From Agapanthus africanus (lineage: Eukaryota; Streptophyta; Magnoliopsida; Asparagales; Amaryllidaceae): 64,000 nucleotides of DNA. Each line of letters begins with the position of its first letter. The first letter of the stretch is position 1. The translations under genes were made by a program, and so were the position numbers. Below the pieces are notes generated by a model. That model saw only the letters and a program-made list of their open reading frames with translations. It was not told the origin of the DNA and ran no database searches. The DNA lies in the NCBI GenBank assembly GCA_030015575.1, contig CM057337.1, forward strand, positions 380,703,582 to 380,767,581, read 5' to 3'. Positions 12,409 through 25,100 of this stretch are shown in pieces.

Positions 12409-12421
12409 GGCTCTGATACCA
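12409..12421 (-). other. Element A primer-binding site, tRNA-iMet
   Basis: ggctctgatacca on the plus strand is TGGTATCAGAGCC in element sense, complementary to the 3' end of plant initiator methionine tRNA. One base separates it from the 5' LTR. Confidence 0.9.
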
Positions 12422-12422
12422 C

Positions 12423-14453
12423 TGTAAGTCCACGTTGCCCACCCCGGTGCTTACGGGGAGGCGGAAAACATAATAAAAATTGGATTTTTATCAACTATAG
12501 GCAACATGGACTAAGCTTTAAGGATCTTTGCTAAACATTAACTTGCTAAAGCTAACTACAAAGTAGCTAAGTGATGGAAAGGTTATACCTTGAGCTCAAA
12601 GTCCTTCTCTCCTTGCTCATTGGAATGGTAGAAAGAGGTCATCTTGCTTGTCTTCTCCCGTCAAAGAAGGATCCACCCGAAAGCCTCGACCTTTAGCTTC
12701 AACTCCAAGCTAGGAGTAACTAGAGTGCAAGAAATGCTAAGACTTGAACCCTAGAAGAGAGTAGAGAAGATCAAGTGAAGGTTTTTCTCAAGCTTTTTGT
12801 TTCTCAACACATGAGAGGGAGAGAGCTTGAGGGAGAGGATGAACAAGAGAGAGAAATGATATGAGAGAATGAATTATTAGTGAGCCATTCTCACTAATAT
12901 GTGTGCATTATTTTAATTCAATAATTAGCTTGAAAATTGTAATGGTAAATCATGACATGACGATTATCATTTCAATTTTGCAAAGATCAAAGAGCATCTT
13001 CCAAAAGAAATGATGATGGTCAAAGTGTCAACCTTGGTCAACAAGTCAATGAAGTCAAATTGTCAACAACAACAACCATGCACAACTATTAAGCTAATTA
13101 TCAATTAACTATAATACACACAAAAGCAATAGGGTTAATAAAAAGACAATAGCCATTAACCCTAAACAAGGTCCTCTCCCCCAATCTCAAGCAACTGTGC
13201 ATACGCACCCGCATTCGTGATCCGAGGAACACGAATACACTGAGAAAAACCAATCTCAAATCATATACTAGGATCCGGCTTAAACCAAAGCCCGCTAGTA
13301 TAAACTGTCCGGACAGCAAACGTGCACAAGTGCGCGGATGCGAACGAACCCTGTCGCAAAACCATGCGACCTCTACTCATTTTGCCTAAAGGCGAATAGC
13401 TCTCTGTGTGGGACTCTAAAGACTCGACACTACGCTGGCAGTGGGTTTAACCACAGACCGCAAGCGGCACTAGCTATATGTAACGGTCCCCAGGTAGATG
13501 TCGATAAGAAGACTGACGAGGTGAACCCCATCTGCACTCCTACTGAGCCTGTATGTGACAGTCTTCGTACAGTCCGGTCTGTTCGTCTGATACATCGCAT
13601 GGCGGGCCGAGGGGGCGGTGAACGTCAGTCCCCTAATAGCGGTACAAGTCGTGTCGGAGTGTAGCCCAGAACACCCTGAGATAACACTGGAAACCTACCA
13701 GTATATCTCGCTTGCCCTGGCCAGGGACTACTCGTTTAATGGCTCTCCTGGACACAGCGCGATGTCAACCCCCAATACCGGGAGAGACGAATCCTGTCTA
13801 ACCGTCACTGCCTCCAAGTGCTTCGGCACTGCACCTAAAAACTATCTGTTTGCACGACTCCTTTGAGCCGTGGTAAGGTAGTAATCAAAGTGCAGTGGGA
13901 ACACACTCGAGGCGAAGTGGCAGTGTCAAGTCAACGGACTAAGCTGTACTCATGTCACCTGGGAACTGATAACTGACGATAGGTATATTACCAACCAACA
14001 GTTCCCGACGAGTCCTGTCCATTGTACTCGTAACCTAACGAGCACCCGCATACTATCCCAAGTACGACGTACTAACGGCTGTGGGACAGACCGTCTCCCA
14101 CACTGGGATGAGAAGCGCATACGCTAGTCTACTCCGGAGTATCGATGCCCTGTCTCGATAGTCCAACGACCAGGGACCTGTATAAGGATGTGCTTATAGA
14201 TTACCCAGCTCCCACGAGTGCGAGCGCCATCACAACGCTGGTAATCAAGAAAAGATCCTAAGGGCTCTACTAATATGTATACCAGCAATATGCTAAAAGA
14301 AACACTTGCACATATTAAAGCAGAGACAAACCAAGTAGCATACTACCATTTCGAGCAAGATTGTATATACAACTGTGAATATCCCAAGCTTCCATTACGT
14401 AATATACAAACTAGTATGATACAGTAATGGCCTCTAGGGCATATACACTAACA
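12423..14453 (-). repeat. Element A 5' LTR (2031 bp)
   Basis: TGTAAGTCC at 12423 to ACTAACA at 14453, followed by TSD AAAAC. Differs from the 3' LTR at about 33 positions by eye. Carries the same W-box cluster (13019-13066) and inverted telobox pair. Confidence 0.92.
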
Positions 14454-17400
14454 AAAACATCACAGAGCAAAAATCGAATGTATGAATCCATCCTAGGTCA
14501 ATACGATCAGCAATATACATTCTCAATATGATAAAGTTTGAAGCATGATAAGGTGGCAAGGGTAAACATCTATTCCAAGTGTAATATCAAGTGCTCGTGT
14601 CAGTGCCTCAGGTAGCAACATATCATAAATATGAGGTATGATCAATGTAATCAACATGAAATCAGTATCAACTATATTATGAAGTCTATAAGTATATGGA
14701 TATCATCTAACTATGTAATCAATGCCTGTATGCATGTGGATCTCGTCCATGTGTCAACCAATGACATAACAATATCATGCATGTAAAAGTCATAAAAGCA
14801 TATGCAAGAAAGTATGAGGATATAAATCAACGTGTGTCCCTCGCGACATCAAAATCATGGAGCCTGAGTGTCTAGCATCGACACTCGAAAACATCATGAA
14901 ACCCGTGCTTTGCATCGGCACGTAAATCCCCATATATATCAGGCTTCGTCAGTCTGGATTGGCCCACGGGCTCCGTCAGTCAGGATCGGCCCATGTCATA
15001 TCTCAACTCCGGTCAGTATCTTCCGGATATCCGCCGAGCCCAAATACAATCACCGGTAGATAGTAGTCTCTCTGCCAGGCACACCGTCTGTATACACAGC
15101 ATCCCTTTCTTACACCGGGGTACCATACCGAGCTCCACCATGTACCCGCACACGGCCCACGGCTCCCCCTCGCATGGGGTATATAAAAACCGATAAAACT
15201 CATGGTGGCTGCTGAAATATCATATCAAGAGAAACCGGGTTTTTAAAACAGTACATACTTTCTTTTGAAATACCCGCGGTTCTCAAATCCAGAAATATCA
15301 TGGAAACAACATATCTCAATGCGTATAATCATAAAGCATGATGTATGCGACATATAACAGAATGTAAGCATATCTATATCATTCAACCTCGAACAGTAAT
15401 ATGCACATATCGAGGGAAAACCGTTCTTATAAAATGAATCCAGTTTAAAATTATATCTTGTGGTTCCTAAATCTCCAAAATCAAGCCAGAATCATCTATG
15501 TACGTGCAAATACTTATGTATGCAAGTATGTCATGCAAGGAGTCATATCTTGATGCAACAATCCTACTGTGTAGTAATATGGAAAATATCGATGATGAGG
15601 TGTGTGAGCCGTCAAGCAGGTGTACGTGGAACATACGCATCATCGATAATGGTGCTGGTGTCCTGACTGCATGGGTTTAATATAACAATAAACACATTTA
15701 AACTTGCAACGCGATGCGAATAGCAAGAATATGCGGAAAATAAATAATACACACAACAGTGTAGAATCTACATCAATACATATATGTCATACAGTTTTTG
15801 CCATTTGAAATAAGACGAATCGTGGTGTTAAGAAAAATAAGGGCTACGGTCTTTTTAGGAAAAGTGGTGTCTTTTGAAAATATTCGTAAAATCCCTTGGC
15901 CTGTCTTTAAAATACTCACGATTCGTTAGTTTTGAAATAGGTAAGACTCAGGTCTTGTCTAACATCAATAAGTGAACTACAGGACTAATCGAAAGGTAAG
16001 GAAACCTCCTAAATCTGAGTTGATACATATAAATATAATAGTCGGTGATCCCACCTCAATAGTATCACATACGATACAATATATAACATGACATCCTCAA
16101 GTCAAGAGTGCGGATCTATCATCAACTTAAAGCTCGTACGATAAATCCATCGTACGGCATCCCAAATCTGGGTACGGGTCAAAAATCACATTCATCTCAT
16201 CATTTATCTGGTATCCTTATCATCATATCTCATAAACTGGTGTACTGATCTAAGTCTAGTACAAACAGATACCATCTATATATACACACACACACACACA
16301 CACATGTATGAAAACACACGTCTAAAGGCCCCCTAAAATCTCATTTCGAATCTTATAATACGAACCACATCATATCACCGATCTTATGGCACCATGCTCA
16401 ATCTCATCGACACATCTCCAAATACCATATACAATCCTCATCATCCATGTGTAGGTATGCATAGATATATAAATAGTCCCATACCTATGTGTGTGTGTAT
16501 ATATGTACATACCCCCATATACGCAAAAGTATAAGAAGTAAGCATGTGTGTGCGTGTGGGTGTAAACCTTAGTCAATGGCTCGCGACTAAACTAACTAGT
16601 GACATCATAATCCAATGATACTAAAATTATCCATGACTCCCAAAGTCTATCTAGATAATCATAACCTCACAATAACATATAATATATCCATATAATATAT
16701 ATATACCATACACTATACTACGAACTGCGGGGGTGCTATACGCCAACCACCTGACTTCCTCCGTAGATATAATCTACCCACCTGCTCTTGCTTGCCGATG
16801 TCGATGTCGCCATCCTCTTCTTCATTGTCTCGAAATCCCCGTGGGGTACCTACATATCATAACACATCGCAATTACGTATTAAAATTAAGTCGGAAACAA
16901 AAACGGCACACGTTTCGCTCATAGGTCAAAACCTAGGGTCAACTCTCGCAAATCAACCAAATAACAATCAATATAGACGTACAAATGTCAAGTAATCGAA
17001 TACAATACCAAGTACGAAAACTTAAATCCATAACCATCTCAAAACATAAGGCAGAAACCAAGAAAACATGCTCCAGATTTTAGTTCCGGAAAAACCAAGG
17101 TGCACAAGCAACACTGGGGTCATATATAGGGTGTATGTGAGCTACTGAATCAACCTGGGCACCTATCTCATCCAAGTGGCCGGCCACCCTAGCCAAAATT
17201 CAGGCCTCCTCGGTTCTGGTGTGGAGTTGGGGTGTCGTATTGTCATGGTGGTCTCATATTGGTCTAAAAGAGTCTCTGGTATTGTTTGCACATCTAGCAA
17301 TGGCCCCGGATCACTCCAGATTTCCCTGCACCCACTAAATTCTCACAAAACCAACATGAATAGTTTCAGTTTTGGGTTTTCAGGTTTTACTTCAAGCTTG

Positions 17401-18263
17401 GTCTCGGTTTTAAGCAGTTAGCGGTGTTTCCTAGTCACTAATACACTCATATACAACATCACAACTCAAGAATCCCACAACCCTCTTCTAGGAATTTTCT
17501 AAGTTCACAAAACTTTACTAAATCGGTTTTAAACTTGAAAAGAGGCTAAAGCAAATGAAATACGACACTTAATGTGAAAGAATGACCTCATTTGGCAACT
17601 CAAGAAAATTCTTGAGTTGCCCCAAGAGCCCAAAATGCAAACTTTCTTGGTCCAAAGTGTAGCTTGTGAGCTTGTGCATGTATTTTGTGAAGTGGAGATG
17701 CTGTTTTGGGGTTGTTTTGATGGTGTTTTGAGGGTTTGGAGGAGGTGGGAAAGATGAGACAGCTATGGGAGAAAGAAGAGGTGAGAATGATGAGAAAAGA
17801 GTGAAGAGATGAAGAGAATGGCCCAAGGTTTGACCCCTCACCCCCTCTCTCTCTTGCCCATGCCTAATATTCTAATCCTTTATCTTTTTCTTTTCTTTTC
17901 CTTTATATTCTTTTCTCTTCTCTCTTTAAAAATAAAATCATGCATGATAAAGAGAAGGAATCATGAAAGAAAGTAACAAGTGTGAAAAATGACACGGTGC
18001 ATGTCATGTGCACAAAACCGGATTAATGCAAGATTAGTGATATTTAATCACGATTAGCATTAAAATAGTGTATAATAAAACACAATTAACTTAAAATTGC
18101 TCAATTCATATAAAACACCCTCTTTTAGTAATTTCTATAATTTTCCAAATTTTTCCCATTTTATCGGTATTTAATTATACCGCAATATTAAAATATTCAA
18201 TATATTTATTATTAAATTATAAAAATTCCCAAAAATAATATTTTATTTTTCTGAAATGTTACA

Positions 18264-18285
18264 ATCATCCCCCTTTAAAGAAATT
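18264..18285 (-). other. Element D polypurine tract
   Basis: atcatccccctttaaag on the plus strand gives CTTTAAAGGGGGATGAT in element sense directly before TGTAACATTTC, the start of the 3' LTR. It confirms D's orientation. Confidence 0.8.
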
Positions 18286-18912
18286 CGATCGCCGAATTTA
18301 AATTTAAAGCTCTCAAATACTAAAACATTTCAGTAAAAAGTCCAAGTCGTCGGGGCTCCGAAATCATCAATACATAAGACGCGTCATAGCACAATGCATG
18401 CGCATGAACAATGAGCAGATAACTCCAAATCAAAACTCCGTCAAGAATCTCGCAATCATCGGAGTCATGGTGAAGACACAAATGTCAAATCCAATACGAA
18501 AACTAATATGATATAAATCAAAACTATACATGTAAACATCTGAAGGAAATGCTTGCCAAACCTTTCATGTTGCTGTGCGATGCGCGTATCGCGGCACAGT
18601 GGCGGACGTCTATTGTAAGAAAATAACTTTATATATACTTATCCTTTGTTTAATATGTACGTCCCGCCGTTTTTGAAAATAATTTAGAAGGGTTTCTTTT
18701 ATAAAATGTTTCGTGTCATCTCAGACACGTAGGTTAATACTAAGACTATAGCTCCTTTTTTGGAAATCCCTTCGATAACTATCTATGCATGCAAAATATA
18801 TCCCGGTACTGTTCTCTGACTAGTTCTGCTCAAAATGAACACAAATAGAAACTATCATAAAAACGTACTGCTCCATCAGAAATCAATCCCAAAATGTGCA
18901 TATGAATGCTAC

Positions 18913-19515
18913 GTGCGTCTGGTGCGCACGGAAATCGAAATCCATGAATGTGCCATACATGTGCATAGAAACAAAATCTAAGTGCAACTGGTATGCACGA
19001 AACATCTGTCAAAGGCAACGGGTGTGCATGACAACAAAATTAGATGCATCTGATATGCACAAAGAATCCCGATTTAGTGCATCTGGTGTGCACCAAAATC
19101 GCATCTCATAACATGCGCCCAACATGCGCGAAAATCCAAATCAGGTGCATCCATCATGAACGAATAAAATATAAATCATGTGCATCCAACATGCACGAAA
19201 TCACGAAATCCAATATCAAGCACCGAACATGCGCAAAATCCCATTCGATGCACAAGGTGCACAAAACAAATATCGACTATCACAATCGAAATCAACGGTA
19301 TAAAGCACATTTCAATCCAAATCCAAATCAGGTATACCGTGGTATATAATCTCACAAGCATGTGCATCAGCGTGCACAAAAGCAGATCAAATACAAAAAG
19401 TTATTGAAAACTATGCCGAAAGCATAAGTCAAATTGCATGCATACCGTAGGTATGAACTCAAAAATCAATATCTCGAATGACATCAAATCGAAGTCAGGT
19501 GCAACTGTGGTGCAC
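18913..19515. repeat. Array of 17-nt palindromes GTGCA-N7-TGCAC
   Basis: Clean or near-clean copies at 18913-18929, 18982-18998, 19044-19060, 19077-19093, 19145-19161 (decayed right arm), 19180-19196, 19362-19377 (16 nt) and 19499-19515; the centre is mostly TCTGGTG, ACTGGTA or TCCAACA. Many copies are followed by AAAATC or GAAATC. Other hairpins of the same kind sit between them, e.g. CATAC/GTATG at 19441-19455. Spacing is irregular (33 to about 180 bp), so this is not a simple satellite. The symmetric core contains TGCA, the heart of RY-type B3 factor sites. Confidence 0.7.
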
Positions 19516-19551
19516 AAAAATCTCAATCATGCAAATAAATCGTCCAAAATA

Positions 19552-20073
19552 TCAAATCAAAGATGGCGGAAATAGTCCCGCTCTGGCACATCCTCTAATG
19601 ATCTCTGTCCAACTATCATGGTCACTCATAACATGTCTCGTCGACGATACCGAACTCTGGCCTGCTAGGTGTGCACAATATGACCTCTCCTGTGTCCAAA
19701 TCTTCTCATATAGTATTACAGAAAGGTCCTGTTGAGGTCTTTCTCCATCTCGTTTCTGCTGAACTGTCCGGAGGTTATCACCCTTTTCTATATGTGTTTC
19801 TTGTTCCCGAACGGATGCATACTCATCACGACTCCTTCTTGGAAGATATATCCATATACAACGCCTCTGCATGCGTATCACATTTCTGATGTCGGCGGAG
19901 TGGAACGTCATCTCATCAAGATCTCGTACGAACCTCTTGCTCCACTTTTCTCTAATGTCGACGGTTTCGGACTCGTCTCTTCCTGGCTGCATGGACTGCG
20001 CTCCAACGGCTACACTTGTATCTGGAGTCTCCCAAGCAATGTATCCCATCACACGATATCCGAATGATGTCTG
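19552..20073 (-). other. Unrecognised open frame in element D interior
   Basis: Minus-strand open stretch of about 170 codons that runs on into the adjacent copia LTR only by chance. Composition is hydrophilic (e.g. REKWSKRFVRDLDEM, RMQRRCIWIYLPRRSRDE). No transmembrane segment, signal peptide or known retrotransposon motif is visible. It could be a worn gag part, an extra open frame of a LARD-like element, or chance. Homology of the neighbouring interior with the gypsy fragment at 43497-44928 suggests it lies in the gag part of the parent. Confidence 0.3.
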
Positions 20074-22159
20074 TGTAAGTCCACGTTGCGACCCCCGGTT
20101 CTTACGGGGAGGCGGAAACGGTATAAAAATCAAATTTTTAGCGTATGGGGCAACATGGACTAACAAAGTCGGGATCTTTTCCTAAACTAAAACTAGCAAA
20201 CATGCTAAAGAGAGTTAGCTACTCGGAAAGATGGTTATACCTAAACTTGAACTCCTTCTTCTTCAAACTTTGTAGAGGTTGATGGTTCTTTCCTCGTCGC
20301 CTTCTTCCGTCAAAGATGGATCCACCTGAGGGTTCAACCTTCGGGCTCTTTCTCGAACTTTGAGAGAACTAGAGTCTTCGGCTTGCTAAACCTTTGATGC
20401 TAGAGTGAGTAGAGAGTGTCTAGGGGTTGTTTTCTTTTCAAGGAGAGGGATTCTCAACACATGAGAAGGATTCCCCTTGAGCTTGAGGAAGAAGAAGATG
20501 AAGTGAGGAGAGAGAATGATTATTATAGAATGAGCTATCTTTTTCCTTTTTGCAACCATATCAAAAGAAAAAGAATTATCTAATTAGTAATAATAATTCA
20601 AATGAGAATAGTTGATGGTTGTTTTGGAATGACCACTATCATACTTCATTAAATGAATGTTGGCAAGAATCAAGGAGCATCCTTGCAAAATAATGATGAT
20701 GGTCAAACATTCAACCATGGTCAACAAGTCAACCATGGTCAACAAGTCAACAAAACCAACCATAACATAATTTCATTTAATACTATTATTAATAGATATC
20801 TCACTAATTCATTAGGGTTTGGAAAAAAGACGACTGTCAACTGTGCATGCGCACCCGTTCCGAAACCCTAATGAAAAACCTCTTCTTCCGCCTCAAACAA
20901 CTGTGCATACACACCTGCATTCTTGTTCCGAGGAACATGAATACTGAGAGATAAAAGTAACCCCAAAACATATACCAGTATCCGGCTCAAACCAGAGCCC
21001 GCTGGCAATATCCGTCCGGACTCCAAACGTGCACAAGTGCGCGGATGAGAACGAACCCTGTCGCAAAACCATGCGACCTCTACTCTGTTTTGCCCAGAGG
21101 CGAATACCCTCTGTGTGGGACTCTAAAGACTCAACACTACGCTGGCAGTGGGTTTAACCACAGACCGCAAGCGGCACTAGCTGTGCGTAACGGTCCCCAG
21201 GTAGATGCCGACAAGAAGGCTGACGAGGTGAACCCCATCTGAACTCCTACTGAGTCTGAATGTGACAGTCTCCGTACAGTCCGGTCTGTTCGTCTAATAC
21301 ATCGCATGTCGGGCCTAGGGGGCGGTAAAACGTCAGTCCCCTAATAGCGGTACAAGTCGTGTCGGAGTGAAGCCCAAAACACCCTGAGATAACACTGGAA
21401 GCCTACCAGTATATCTCGCTTGCCCTGGCCAGGGACTACTCATGTAATGGCTCTCCTAGACACAGCGCGATGTCAACCCCCAATACCGGAAGAGACGAAT
21501 CCTGTCTAACCGTCACTGCCTCCAAGTGCTTCGGGACTGCACCCAACCACTACCTGTTTGCACGACTCCTTTGAGCCGTGGTAGGGTAGTGATCAAAGTG
21601 CAGTGGGAACACACTCAAGGCGAAGTGCCAGTGTCAAGTCAGCGGACTAAGCTGTACTCATGTCACCTGGGAACTGATAACTGACGATAGGTATAATACC
21701 AACCAAACAGTTCCCGACGAGTCCTGTCCAGTGTACTCGTAATCTAACGAGCACCCGTATACTATCTCCAGTACGACGTACTGATGGCTGTGGGACAGAC
21801 CATCTCCCACACTGGGATGAGAAGCGCATACGCTAGTCTACTCCGGAGTATCGATGCCCTGTCTCGATAGTCCTGCGACTAGGGACCTGTATAAGGATGT
21901 GCTTATAGATTACCCAGCCCCCACTAGTGTGACTGCCACCACAACGCTGGTAATCAAGCAAAGATCCTAAGGGCTCCACTAATGCGTATAGGTGATATCG
22001 CAAAATAAACACATGTACACATTGAAGTAGAAACAAACCAAGTAGCATACTACTATATTGAGCAAGATTGTTTATACAAGGTGAATATCCCAAGCTTCCA
22101 TTAAGTAATATACAAACTAGTATGATACAGTAATGGCCTCTAGGGCATATACACTAACA
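20074..22159 (-). mobile_element. Copia solo LTR (2086 bp), A/B family
   Basis: TGTAAGTCCACG at 20074 to ACTAACA at 22159 with a perfect TSD GTCTG at 20069-20073 and 22160-22164. No internal copia sequence on either side, so it is the product of LTR-LTR recombination. Five W-box cores lie at 20702-20750 and a 13-bp inverted telobox pair at 20808-20820/20863-20875. The right TSD includes the first two bases (TG) of the gypsy LTR S1, so this element landed across the S1 boundary after S1 was in place. Confidence 0.92.
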
Positions 22160-22162
22160 GTC

Positions 22163-25100
22163 TGTAACGTTTTGAAAATCGTTTCGGTGAAATTTCGGAA
22201 AAATCGGTAAAATAAAAGGGTTTTCTGTAAAAAGTCAAAATACAAATATCTTTATTATAAAATTAAATAAACATATTCTAGCTATGATATTGCTAGTATT
22301 TGATGTTTATTGAGCCACTGGTGAAATTTCAAATTTTCTGAAAATTTTTCCGAAATTAATTATTTTAAGCCATCACTAATACATTTAATTAGGGAAAATT
22401 ACAAATTGGAATGAGTTGAAAAAAATTTTGTGCATCATAACACATTAAACAAAATTTTATCATGTGGTTTTTGAAATGAAATGGTTTGCCAAAACGATTT
22501 AGAAAATATCGAAGAAAAAGGGCTTAAATGGTGAAATATAGCTAAATAGAATTGGGGTATGGTTGCATGTAGCTTAATATTCCTCATATGCACACACACA
22601 CCTTCACCCTCTCCCCTATTAGGGCTGAATTCAGCAGCCCCCCACTTATCTCCTCACTTAAAAGTCAAAGGAAACCAAGAAAAGAAAAAGAAAACAATAA
22701 AATATTGAGGTATGGTTTCTTTGTTGACTTGGGTATTTTTTTTCAACACAAACCAACACACCGACTCTCTCTCCTCTCCTCCCTAGACCTGGACGAGCCC
22801 CTCCCTTGCTGTCACAAAATTTTCTCCACCCTTTTCTCTTCAAAAATCCTTCAAAAAACCACATAAAACACCACAAATTTCCAAATCTAATCCCTACCTA
22901 TTATTCCTTTGCCATTCAAGCTTGGATCTTGGTGAAAAGAGAGCATTTTGGGAGGCTAGATTTCATATGAGATCTATAAAATTATGGAGGTATAATTTTA
23001 ATCTTATAGTTAAATTGTTGATTATTGCTTATGTTAGCTTAATTAAGTGTTTAATTAGGTGTTAACTTGGTTTACCCTTCAAGTTGAAAATTGTAAAGAA
23101 TTGGGTTTGGATCAAGATAAGGGTTTTGATAAATTGTTCATGGTTTAATTGTGTAGTTGATCCTCTTAAGATTTGGAAAGCTTAATCTTCTTGCATATTA
23201 CAAATTGTTGCATGTAAATTGTCCTAATTAAGATTTTTAGCAAACTAGGTTTTAGAATTTAATTGCAAATGTGAGGTTAAAATCTAGTTAGGGTTTTATA
23301 TCATTTGAACATGGTTTATGTGTGTAAGGTATCATATTAAGGCTTGTGAAATCAAACATAGTAGCTAGTTTACAAATAGTTATTTTAAAATTTACTAATT
23401 AAGCTAAATTGTAAACTAGAATTTCGGGTTAACGAAAGATAGTGAGATTAAAAATCTAATTAGGGTTTGTATGACTTATTTATAATGTTTAGTGGATATT
23501 GTAGCCGCTAGATTTGTTAAAATATCAAGTTTTGTACTAAAACGGTAAACCTTGCTCGCTAGATTTTCGAAAAAATAGCTTTTAAAGTGAGTTTGGGATT
23601 TTTGTGAATTTTAACCTATTTCATATTATAATTAGTGTTTGTGAAGGTGCAAATGAGTGTGCTTGGGTTTTTCTTGATGGTTTGGCGTTTGTACGCCGAC
23701 GTCGAGGGTTTTTGGGTTGATTTGTGAAAGCAACCATAGGTTTTGACCTATGTGGGATTCATGTGTCGTTTTGGTCATGAGTCGGATTTTAATGCGATAC
23801 GGTGCGTTATGATATGTAGGTACCCCATGTGGACTTCGAGACGACAAGCAAGCACGTGGCGACGTCGGCACCGGCAAGCAAGGACCAGGTGAGTAGATTT
23901 ATATCTACGGGGAGAAGTCGGGTGGATGGCGTATAGCACCCCCGCAGTCCGTAGTATAGTTCATATAGGTGTTTTATGATACGAGAATGTTTATTCATGA
24001 TATGTTTATGTGTTCATGGATTACCTTTGGGTTAGTTGCGAAACCCTAGAGTAGTTGTTATACCCACATACGTACACACAGACTTGCATACAGTACTTTC
24101 TTGTGCGTAGATGGGGATGTGTATATATGTATTTATGCGTGGGTATGGGACTATGCATATATACATTCATATACACATGCATTGATAATGAGGATAGTAC
24201 TTGGGATTTAAGATGAGTCGATGAGATTTAATTTGAGGCCGTGAGATCGGTGATATGGCAGGGTTTGTATTTGAGATACGACATGACGTTGTAGCGGGTC
24301 CTTGACGTAGTGTTTCACACACGTGCGTGCATACTTAGGCGGTATCAGTATTGTACTAGACGTAGATCAGTACCCCGATCATGATATTTGATAAAGAGGA
24401 TACCAGATAAATAGTATGATGAATGTGATATTGATCCGTACCCAGATTTGGGATGTCGTACGACGGATTTACGTACGAGCTATATATTGATGATTGATCC
24501 GCACTCTTGACTTGGGATGTCTGATTATAGATATGGTATCGGATATGATATTATTGAAGCGGGATCACCGACTATACATATACAGGTATGTATATGTATT
24601 GACTCAGATGATAGGCGGTTTCCTTACCTGTAGTTCAGCTTGTTAGTTCAGCCGTATAGTTTAGTGTAGTTGTTAGATTAGATTAGACTCCTACCAATTT
24701 CAAAACTAGCGGATCGTGGGTATTTTAAAAGACAGGCCAAGAGATCTATGGATATTTCAAAAGACGTATCCTTTCTTAAACCACCGTAGCCCCTATTTTC
24801 AAAACCCCACGATTCGTGTTATTTCAAATAGCACCATTGTTTAATATTTAGCTCCCGCTCATTTTGGTTGCTCGCTTCGCATCGCATACTTACATTGTTA
24901 TTTCATATTGCATTGTTGACATTATGCTGTTAGGACACCAGCACCATTACTGATGATGCGTATGTACCACGTACACTTACTTGCCGGCTCACACACATCT
25001 TCATCGGTAATTGCCATTTCACGTACACCTTAGAAAATATTATTGCTTAACTTAGCTTGATAGCTAGTAGTTTGACATAATAATAGTGTACTTACCTTAT

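Larger units (their letters stand above)
4346..14453 (-). mobile_element. Element A: full-length Ty1/copia retrotransposon, Angela/BARE-like
   Basis: About 10.1 kb with a perfect TSD AAAAC at 4341-4345 and 14454-14458. 3' LTR 4346-6377, polypurine tract at 6378-6390, gag-pol region 6392-10342, leader 10343-12408, primer site 12409-12421, 5' LTR 12423-14453. I count about 33 substitutions between LTRs by eye (about 1.6 %), giving roughly 0.6 My at 1.3e-8 per site per year. The coding region looks nearly whole, with about one break. Gag-PR-IN-RT-RH order and the LTR start TGTTAGTG...ATGCCCTAGAGGCC (element sense) are copia and resemble Angela/BARE. Confidence 0.93.
3671..18263 (-). repeat. Element D 3' LTR (split by element A)
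   Basis: Starts TGTCACGACCC at 3671 and ends ...ATGTTACA at 18263 on the plus strand, i.e. TGTAAC...GTGACA in element sense. Copia element A plus one target copy (4346-14458) interrupts it; the LTR's own length is about 4480 bp. An (AC)n microsatellite at about 16284-16304 is missing from the 5' LTR, so it grew or was lost after insertion. Confidence 0.85.
18286..20073 (-). mobile_element. Element D interior, 3' part (no recognised gene)
   Basis: About 1.8 kb between the polypurine tract and the copia solo LTR. It has two parts. About 18890-19520 carries an array of GTGCA/TGCAC palindromes and no coding signal. About 19550-20073 is open on the minus strand for roughly 170 codons of charged sequence (many Arg, Glu, Asp); I see no zinc knuckle, protease or polymerase motif and do not recognise it. 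Gypsy RT, RNase H and integrase, expected here in an autonomous element, are not found. Confidence 0.6.

Noticed and set aside
16284-16304. (AC)n microsatellite as a regulatory element
   Set aside because: Absent from the paired LTR; ordinary slippage.
18913-19515. CRISPR-like or satellite array
   Set aside because: Spacing is irregular, spacers are not uniform and this is a plant retrotransposon interior; described as a palindrome array.
20808-20875. AAACCCTAA sites as interstitial telomere repeat
   Set aside because: Only single inverted copies, no tandem array; better described as teloboxes.
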